Of a stretch of 64,000 nt of DNA, positions 58,887 to 64,000 are shown piece by piece. Within the stretch, counting starts at the first letter, position 1. Each line of letters opens with the position of its first letter. Position numbers and translations under genes: made by a program. The DNA is from C-114 sp963719285. Its GTDB lineage: Bacteria > Chloroflexota > Limnocylindria > Limnocylindrales > CSP1-4. The notes beneath the pieces are model-generated. The model saw nothing but the letters and a program-made list of their open reading frames with translations, was not told where the DNA came from and searched no databases. Location: the NCBI GenBank assembly GCA_963719285.1, contig CAVRBO010000004.1:186001-250000 (forward strand), read 5' to 3'.

Positions 58887-60641
58887 TCAGCCGGCCCACC
58901 GCTGGCGGCGCTCAGCGTGGACCGCACGTGCCCGGCGATACGGGACATACGTGGGCCACCAGGTCGCGGCCACCACCTCGGCCTCGATGTCCCGGTCCTC
59001 CGGCAGTCCGGCCACCCCGGCCCGGCGGGCCTCGGTCGCCACGGCGACGGCCACACGATGGGCGATCGCCCGGAGGTCCGAGATCGGTGGCAGGAGCATC
59101 CCGCCGGCAAGGCGGTCCTCGGTCACGATCTCGGCGAGCGCCCGTGCGGCCGCGAGGAGCATCCCGTCGGTCACGGCCCGCGCCTCGGCCACGATCGCCC
59201 CGAGGCCGAGCCCCGGAAAGACGAAGACGTTGTTCGCCTGGGCGATCTCGCGCGTCCCGTCGGCGGAGGCCACCGGCGGGAACGGCGAGCCGGTCGCGAC
59301 GAGCGCGCCGCCATCCGTCCAGCGCAGGATGTCGGCGGGGTCGGCCTCGCACAGCGATGTCGGGTTCGACAGGGGCAGGGCGATCGGCCGGACATCCGTC
59401 GCGAGCGAGCGGATGACCGCCTCGGTGAACGTGCCGGCCACCCCGGTCGTGCCGACCAGGATCGTGGGGCGGATGGCCGCCGCGACCGCTTCGAGGGAGG
59501 GCGGGGTCGGGCCCTTGTCGGACAACCCTGCCGCGCGCGCGGCCTCCACCGGCATCGCGAGCGGGCGCTTCGTGGTGTCGAGGTCCGTCCGGCCGGCATG
59601 GATGAGGCCGTGCGAGTCGGCCATGACGACCGCCCGTCCAAGCGCGTCCGGCGCGATGCCCGAGTCCGTCATGGCGCGGCGCAGCAGTCGGGCGATGCCC
59701 ACCCCTGCCGCCCCGGCCCCGGCGATGACGATGCGCTCGTCGGCCCAGGTACGCCCCAGATGGCGCATCCCGGCGAGGGCAGTGGCCAGGACGACGACCG
59801 CGGTCCCCTGGATGTCGTCGTTGAACGACGGGACCCGGTCGCGATAGCGGTCCAGGATGCGCAGCGCGTTCGGGCCCTTGAAGTCCTCCCACTGGATGAG
59901 GCAACCGGGCCAGGTCGCCTCGACACCCACGACGAACGCCTCGACGAGCGCGTCGTATCCGGGACCCCGGACCCGCGGGGCGGCATGGCCCACGTACAGC
60001 GGATCGTCGCGCAGCATGAGGTTGTTCGTGCCGACATCCAGCGAGACCGGCAGTGTCACCGCCGGATGGATGCCCGAGGCCGCCGTGTACAGCGCCAGCT
60101 TGCCGATCGGGATGGCCATGCCGCCGGCGCCCTGGTCGCCCAGGCCCAGGATCCGCTCGTTGTCGGTGACCACGATGAGCCGGACATCGCTGAACGGCGC
60201 GGCCTTCAACAGCGCCGGCACCCGCCCGATGTCGGTCGGGGTGATCCACACGCCGCGCGTCCGGCGCACGATGTGGCTGAACTCCTGGCACGCCCGCCCG
60301 ACCGTCGGCGTGTAGACGATCGGCAGGAACTCCTCCAGGTTCTCGGCCAGGACCCGATAGAACAGGGTGGCATTGCGGTCCTGGAGCGCGGCCAGGCCGA
60401 TGTACCGCTCCAGGTCGTCGGTCTTGCGCCGGATGTGCTCGACCTCGAGGGCGACCTGCTCCTCGATCGTGAACACACGGTCGGGTAGGAGGCCGCGCAA
60501 GCCGAGCTCGATCCGCTCCTCCTCGCTGAACGCGAGGTCCTTGGTGAAGAGGCGCCGCCCCAGGAGGTCGGAGCCGGTCTCCTCGACCACGATGGATTCA
60601 CCGTGGATCATCCGGTCGAAGGGGTGCGGCAGCGGGCGCAT
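58887..60641 (-). CDS. NAD-dependent malic enzyme
   Basis: A 584-residue malic enzyme that oxidatively decarboxylates malate to pyruvate. Motifs: LPIVYTPTVGRACQEFSHIV (catalytic Tyr), ILGLGDQGAGGMAIPIGKLA, FNDDIQGTAVVVLAT (metal-binding Asp) and IVIAGAGAAGVGIARLLRRA, the NAD Rossmann fold. The length is that of the large bacterial SfcA/MaeA class. The ATG at 60641 follows TATCCT by 7 nt on the minus strand. Confidence 0.95.
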   Translation of the reverse strand: MRPLPHPFDRMIHGESIVVEETGSDLLGRRLFTKDLAFSEEERIELGLRGLLPDRVFTIEEQVALEVEHIRRKTDDLERYIGLAALQDRNATLFYRVLAENLEEFLPIVYTPTVGRACQEFSHIVRRTRGVWITPTDIGRVPALLKAAPFSDVRLIVVTDNERILGLGDQGAGGMAIPIGKLALYTAASGIHPAVTLPVSLDVGTNNLMLRDDPLYVGHAAPRVRGPGYDALVEAFVVGVEATWPGCLIQWEDFKGPNALRILDRYRDRVPSFNDDIQGTAVVVLATALAGMRHLGRTWADERIVIAGAGAAGVGIARLLRRAMTDSGIAPDALGRAVVMADSHGLIHAGRTDLDTTKRPLAMPVEAARAAGLSDKGPTPPSLEAVAAAIRPTILVGTTGVAGTFTEAVIRSLATDVRPIALPLSNPTSLCEADPADILRWTDGGALVATGSPFPPVASADGTREIAQANNVFVFPGLGLGAIVAEARAVTDGMLLAAARALAEIVTEDRLAGGMLLPPISDLRAIAHRVAVAVATEARRAGVAGLPEDRDIEAEVVAATWWPTYVPYRRARAVHAERRQRWAG

Positions 60642-60648
60642 CGCCCCA

Positions 60649-60654
60649 AGGATA
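60649..60654 (-). promoter_or_regulatory. Predicted -10 box (TATCCT), leaderless start
   Basis: TATCCT on the minus strand ends 7 nt before the ATG at 60641. Confidence 0.5.
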
Positions 60655-60702
60655 GGGCTGTCACCGAACCAGGGCCGCGGCAGCTGGGGCGTCGGGTCCC
60701 GC

Positions 60703-60708
60703 TAGACT
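60703..60708 (+). promoter_or_regulatory. Predicted -10 box (TAGACT) of tRNA-Lys
   Basis: TAGACT ends exactly 7 nt before the first base of the mature tRNA at 60716. This is the same distance seen before many start codons in the window, and supports the hexamer as a true -10 element. Confidence 0.6.
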
Positions 60709-60715
60709 GGACGCC

Positions 60716-60790
60716 GGGCCGGTAGCTCAATGGCAGAGCAAGCGCCTTTTAAGCGCTTGGTTGTGGGTTCGAGCCCCACCCGGCTCACCA
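60716..60790 (+). tRNA. tRNA-Lys (anticodon TTT), CCA encoded
   Basis: A 75-nt cloverleaf: acceptor GGGCCGG/CCGGCTC (one G-U pair), D arm GCTC/GAGC, anticodon stem AGCGC/GCGCT with loop CTTTTAA, T stem GTGGG/CCCAC with loop TTCGAGC. The anticodon TTT reads AAA and AAG. A 3' CCA is encoded. The transcript appears to start at the mature 5' end. Confidence 0.96.
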
Positions 60791-60823
60791 TCCCTCATCC
60801 CCGGACCCGAGGCCGACACGCCC

Positions 60824-61435
60824 GTGGATCATCGCGATCACGTCGAGCTGCTCCGGCGCGGGATCGAGCCGGCGGCGCCGGACGGGGTCGTCTGGGCCGA
60901 TCTCGGCTCGGGGGGCGGCGCCTTCACGCTCGCCCTCGCCGACCTGCTGGGGCCCGGTGGACGGATCGTCTCGGTCGACCTCGACGCGGCCGCGCTCCGT
61001 GAGCAGGCACGGGCGATGGCCGAACGGTTCCCGGCCACGGAGCTCCGGCAGGTCGTCGGCGATTTCACGCGCGATATCGGCTCGCGCGTCCCGACGCCGC
61101 TCGACGGGATCGTCATGGCGAACTCGCTCCACTTCCAGGCCGACCACGTGCCCGTCGTTCGGGCGATGGGGCGACTCCTGCGGCCGGGCGGGCGGTTCGT
61201 GCTGGTCGAGTACGACGCGGACCGGGGCAACCCGTGGGTGCCCCACCCGTTGAGCTTCGAGACCTGGCGGCGCGTCGCGCGGGACGCCGCGCTGACGGAG
61301 CCGCGACTCATCGGCCGGGTGCCGAGCCGCTTCCTCGGGGCGATCTACTCGGCGTTGGCCGAGCGTCCCGCAGACGCCGAGGCGGTCGTCGAGCCGCGCA
61401 TCGAGCGGAGCGCCGAGGCCAGCGCGTCGACCTGA
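60824..61435 (+). CDS. Class I SAM-dependent methyltransferase
   Basis: A 203-residue methyltransferase. Motif I is WADLGSGGGAFTLALADLLG, the ribose-binding acid lies in IVSVDLDAAAL, and the post-motif is RLLRPGGRFVLVEYD. The first residues that make sense follow GTG 60824 (VDHRDHVELLRRGI); longer frames read through the tRNA gene and are rejected. It begins 33 nt after the tRNA-Lys and may share its transcript. The 3' end overlaps the convergent class V aminotransferase gene by 91 nt. Confidence 0.85.
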   Translation: MDHRDHVELLRRGIEPAAPDGVVWADLGSGGGAFTLALADLLGPGGRIVSVDLDAAALREQARAMAERFPATELRQVVGDFTRDIGSRVPTPLDGIVMANSLHFQADHVPVVRAMGRLLRPGGRFVLVEYDADRGNPWVPHPLSFETWRRVARDAALTEPRLIGRVPSRFLGAIYSALAERPADAEAVVEPRIERSAEASAST

Positions 61436-62574
61436 TCGATGTCGTTGTAGGCCTGCATCGAGATCCGCAGGAGTCGCGCTCGCGGGCGCTCGCCGGCCTC
61501 GAGCGCGGCGTCGACCGGCCAGGTCGAGACGGGCACCTCGATCCGGTACTCGTCATAGAGGCGGGCCTTCACGTCCCGTGGCAGATCGTCGGGGAGGGGC
61601 ACGGCGGCCATCGCGCCGATCATCTCGTCGGGCGCCGGTGGGTCGATCGAGAGAGCGCCGGAGAGCCGGTCGCGGGCGGCCAGGGCGAGGGCGTGGTTCG
61701 AGGCCATCAGGGCGGGCCAGCCGCCCGGCCGCAACCCGCCGAGGAAGTCCAGCGCGGCCGGGATCGACAGGACCGGGGACGGGTCCGGCGTGCCCGTCCA
61801 GTCGAACTCCGCCCGGAAGCGGGTCCGGTCGGTCCGCCGGTCGTTGGCGCCGTGGCTCACGACGAGCGGCCGGATCCCGTCGCGCCGATCCGCCCGGACG
61901 TGGAGATAGGCCGAACCCTTGGGCGCGCACAACCATTTGTGGGCATTGCCCGTCGTGTACGCCGCGCCGGTCGCGTCGAGGTCGAGCGGGACCTGCCCGG
62001 GCGCGTGCGCTCCATCGACGAGCGTGTCGATCCCGCGGTCGGCGAGCTCGCGGACGATCCGATCGATCGGCAGGACGAGCGCGGTCACGCTCGTGATGTG
62101 GCTGATCACCACGAGCCTCGTGCGCGGCGTCACGGCGGCGAGGATCGCCTCCAGCGGCTCGTCCGGCGACCCGATCGGGAACGGGATCCGGGCGATCGCG
62201 ACGGCGGCGCCATCGCGGGCCGCGACGTGGCCGATCGCGTTGAGCACGGCGTTGTACTCGTGGTCGGTCGACAGGATCTCGTCGCCCGGCGCGAAGCGCC
62301 GGGCCTGGAGCACGGTGTTCACGCCGACCGTGGCGTTCGGCACGAATGCGAGATCGCCCGGAGCCGCGCCGATGAACGCCCCGAGCCGTTCGCGGACCCG
62401 CGCCAGGTGGCCCTCCAGCTCGCGGTCCAGGAACCGCACCGGCTCCCGCTCGAGACGCTCGCGCCAGGCCTGCTGGGCCTCCAGCACGACCCGCGGCGCC
62501 GCGCCGAAGGACCCGTGGTTGAGCATCGTCACGTTCGGGTCGAGGGCCCACTGGACGGCGTCGGGCGAGGCCAC
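61345..62574 (-). CDS. Class V PLP aminotransferase, isopenicillin N epimerase-like
   Basis: A 409-residue PLP enzyme. The N-terminus MLNHGSFGAAPRVVLEAQQA is the hallmark of the isopenicillin-N-epimerase/cysteine-desulfurase-like group. The cofactor Asp-His lies in DTLVDGAHAPGQVP, and the Schiff-base Lys in TGNAHKWLCAPKG. It may act as an epimerase, desulfurase or lyase; the substrate is unknown. The start is GTG 62574, 3 nt after the stop of the preceding membrane-protein gene, so it is co-transcribed. The 3' end overlaps the convergent methyltransferase gene. Confidence 0.88.
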   Translation of the reverse strand: MASPDAVQWALDPNVTMLNHGSFGAAPRVVLEAQQAWRERLEREPVRFLDRELEGHLARVRERLGAFIGAAPGDLAFVPNATVGVNTVLQARRFAPGDEILSTDHEYNAVLNAIGHVAARDGAAVAIARIPFPIGSPDEPLEAILAAVTPRTRLVVISHITSVTALVLPIDRIVRELADRGIDTLVDGAHAPGQVPLDLDATGAAYTTGNAHKWLCAPKGSAYLHVRADRRDGIRPLVVSHGANDRRTDRTRFRAEFDWTGTPDPSPVLSIPAALDFLGGLRPGGWPALMASNHALALAARDRLSGALSIDPPAPDEMIGAMAAVPLPDDLPRDVKARLYDEYRIEVPVSTWPVDAALEAGERPRARLLRISMQAYNDIDQVDALASALRSMRGSTTASASAGRSANAE

Positions 62575-62577
62575 CCG

Positions 62578-62949
62578 TCAGGTGGCCTGCGGCGGGTCGC
62601 CCTGCCCGGGCGGTCGCGGCGCGTCGTCGTGCGGGGTGACGTCGCGCGGCGGCTCGATGACCCGCGGCGGGATCGGTGTCACCCGGACGACCGACCTCCG
62701 CCGACCGAGCAGCCGATCGAGTCCGCCGCCGAGCGTGATGAATGGAGCGATGTAGGCCAGGCCGAGGAGGGGGAGCAGGTACCGGGCGAGGGGCCGGGCC
62801 TCGGTCACGCCGAGGGCGAGGACCAGGAGGAGTCCGGCGTAGCCCGCGATCGCCCAGCGTGAGAAGCCGTCGAGCATAAGGCGCCGGACCGGGACCGCCA
62901 TGACGACGGCGGCCACGACGAGCACCACGACCAGGATCTCGAGGGGCAT
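62578..62949 (-). CDS. Small membrane protein of unknown function
   Basis: A 123-residue protein with three hydrophobic segments (LEILVVVLVVAAVVMAVPV, WAIAGYAGLLLVLALGV, YLLPLLGLAYIAPFITLGGG) and a Pro/Arg-rich cytoplasmic tail ending in GQGDPPQAT. No family is recognised. The ATG at 62949 follows TATCAT by 6 nt on the minus strand. It heads an apparent two-gene unit with the class V aminotransferase. Confidence 0.65.
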   Translation of the reverse strand: MPLEILVVVLVVAAVVMAVPVRRLMLDGFSRWAIAGYAGLLLVLALGVTEARPLARYLLPLLGLAYIAPFITLGGGLDRLLGRRRSVVRVTPIPPRVIEPPRDVTPHDDAPRPPGQGDPPQAT

Positions 62950-62955
62950 CGCCCG

Positions 62956-62961
62956 ATGATA
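62956..62961 (-). promoter_or_regulatory. Predicted -10 box (TATCAT), leaderless start
   Basis: TATCAT on the minus strand ends 6 nt before the ATG at 62949. Confidence 0.5.
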
Positions 62962-63076
62962 CGGCCGGACGACCGCGCGGGCCCGTCGGCTACGATGCCG
63001 CGGCAGCCTCGTCGGCAGCATGGACATCGCCTCGCGTCCATGGCGGGTCGCGACGGCTCGATCCACCATCCTGCCC

Positions 63077-64000
63077 ATGAGCCCCACCCGACTCCGCGCC
63101 CGCCTCTCCGGATGGTTCGCCACGTGGCGGCCGGTCCTGCCGCTGTTCGTGGCCGAATTCATCGTCTGGATCGGCTTCGGGGCCCTGCTCCCGGTCCTGC
63201 CGTTGTACTTCCTCGATCAGGGCGTGGACCTGGCGACGCTCGGCCTGGTCGTGGCGGCGTGGCCCACCGCGCTGCTCATCGGCGAACCCGTGTTCGGCTG
63301 GCTGGCGGACAGGACGGCGCGGGTGCCGCTCATGGTCGGTGGCCTGGTCTTCAGCGGCATCTTCCTGGGCGCTCCCCTCGTGGTCCAGGGCGCGCTGGCG
63401 TTCGTGGTCACGCGCGCGCTGGCCGGCCTCGCCAGCTCCGCCTACGAGCCGGCGGCCCGCGGCTTCATCATCGATTCCATGCCCGCGGAGAAGCAGGGCG
63501 AGGCCTTCGGCTGGTATGGGTCGTTCCAGATGTCCGGGCTGTTCGTCGGGCCGGCCATCGGCGGGTTCGGGGCCGTGTTCTTCGGCGGGATCGGGTTCGG
63601 ACTCGTGTTCGGAGGCGTGACGTCCCTGCTCGCGGCGGTGGCGGTCGGGCTGACCGTGCGGGAGGGCCCTCGTCGGACCGCGAACGAGGCAGCGTCCGCG
63701 GCTGTCAGCAAGGCCGTCGACGGGCGGCGGGAGCGTCGCGCCCGGGCCGTCGTCGAGCGGGGAGGTCGACGAGCCGTTCCGGCCGACCCGCCTGGCCAAT
63801 CGGCTGTTCATCGCCGCGGTCATCCTGAACGCATCGGGCAACTTCGGCGGTGGGACGTACGACGTCATCTGGAGCCCCTGGCTCACATCGCTGGGTGGCA
63901 GCCCCGGCCTCGTCGGTCTCACCTTCTCGATGTTCTCGATCCCGGTCCTCGTGCTCGGGCCGATCGTCGGACGCCTGGTGGACCGGCGGGGGACGTTCTG
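63077..64000 (+). CDS. MFS transporter, partial, probable frameshift
   Basis: A major facilitator superfamily permease cut by the right window edge. From ATG 63077 the first six helices are clear (VLPLFVAEFIVWIGFGALLP, the A-motif-like GEPVFGWLADRTARVPLMVG, ALAGLASSAYEPAARGFIID). After VREGPRR, near 63690-63765, the protein-like sequence shifts by one base. The other frame then gives a Gly/Ser linker and the seventh helix (RLANRLFIAAVILNASGNFG, then GLTFSMFSIPVLVLGPIVGR with RLVDRRG). The first frame becomes Arg/Pro-rich at that point, so it is not the real one. The shift may be an assembly error. Confidence 0.75.
   Translation, partial: MSPTRLRARLSGWFATWRPVLPLFVAEFIVWIGFGALLPVLPLYFLDQGVDLATLGLVVAAWPTALLIGEPVFGWLADRTARVPLMVGGLVFSGIFLGAPLVVQGALAFVVTRALAGLASSAYEPAARGFIIDSMPAEKQGEAFGWYGSFQMSGLFVGPAIGGFGAVFFGGIGFGLVFGGVTSLLAAVAVGLTVREGPRRTANEAASAAVSKAVDGRRERRARAVVERGGRRAVPADPPGQSAVHRRGHPERIGQLRRWDVRRHLEPLAHIAGWQPRPRRSHLLDVLDPGPRARADRRTPGGPAGDVL

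Noticed and set aside
61234..62862. A 542-codon plus-strand frame opposite the class V aminotransferase gene
   Set aside because: It is antisense to a PLP enzyme with an intact Schiff-base motif, and its Arg/Gly/Asp-rich sequence lacks any fold pattern.

Overview
The window is uniformly GC-rich, and almost every gene is bacterial housekeeping or accessory metabolism. I see no rRNA, CRISPR array, insertion sequence or integrase. The gene set fits a Chloroflexota bacterium, perhaps a Limnocylindria-like lineage. The reasons are a split b6-type cytochrome b with Rieske protein, many small secreted proteins with Ser/Thr/Pro linkers, an orphan Flp pilin, and DUF309/DUF2203 small proteins. That placement is inference, because no marker gene is present. 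Many genes lack a Shine-Dalgarno sequence and instead carry a TAnnnT hexamer 6-8 nt before the start codon. This is the geometry of leaderless transcription, and I used it to choose several starts.

Layout. 1-9.8 kb: partial M19 dipeptidase, an arginase-like stump, a secreted protein, a winged-helix protein, a papain-like protease fused to an alpha/beta hydrolase, small hypotheticals, a START-like protein with a secreted double-psi barrel protein, a GNAT and a methyltransferase. 9.9-16.0 kb: NuoF-like protein with ferredoxin, a BBE-type flavoprotein divergent from a GlxA-like AraC regulator, a secreted beta-helix protein and small hypotheticals. 16.1-18.8 kb: an apparent decay zone with a DinB remnant, an orphan 3' gene fragment, a lipoprotein, a frameshifted membrane protein and a twice-frameshifted phage tail tube gene. 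18.9-32.4 kb: Asp-box lipoprotein, DUF2269 protein, tRNA-Arg overlapping an arylamine N-acetyltransferase gene, MBL hydrolase, FAD oxidoreductase, OafA-type acyltransferase, EamA transporter, HD hydrolase, CAP-domain protein, WYL regulator and a membrane protein.

32.5-47 kb: a complete polar amino acid ABC transporter (binding protein, permease, ATPase), a LysM lipoprotein, a 991-residue HTH-GAF-GGDEF protein, a GIDE-like membrane protein pair, a YbaK-type editing protein, HAD phosphatase, thiamine diphosphokinase, peroxiredoxin, PIG-L deacetylase and a large membrane-anchored coiled-coil protein. 47.2-53.7 kb: a six-gene electron-transport operon: GltD-like Fe-S flavoprotein, cytochrome b6-like subunit, subunit IV-like protein, Rieske protein, a cytochrome c-cupredoxin fusion and a membrane-anchored kelch propeller. 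Together these would pass electrons from a flavoprotein or quinol to a soluble-side carrier. 53.7-64 kb: rhodanese, DUF309, DUF2203, class I aminotransferase, Flp pilin, small membrane proteins, a 2-hydroxyacid dehydrogenase, malic enzyme, tRNA-Lys, a methyltransferase, a class V aminotransferase and a partial, apparently frameshifted MFS transporter.

The most interesting items are the leaderless-promoter architecture, the electron-transport operon with its fused carrier and flavoprotein, the protease-hydrolase fusion, the HTH-GAF-GGDEF regulator with a palindrome abutting its promoter, and the relic contractile tail tube gene. I found no obviously complete, undescribed defence or mobile system. 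Frameshift calls could be assembly errors.
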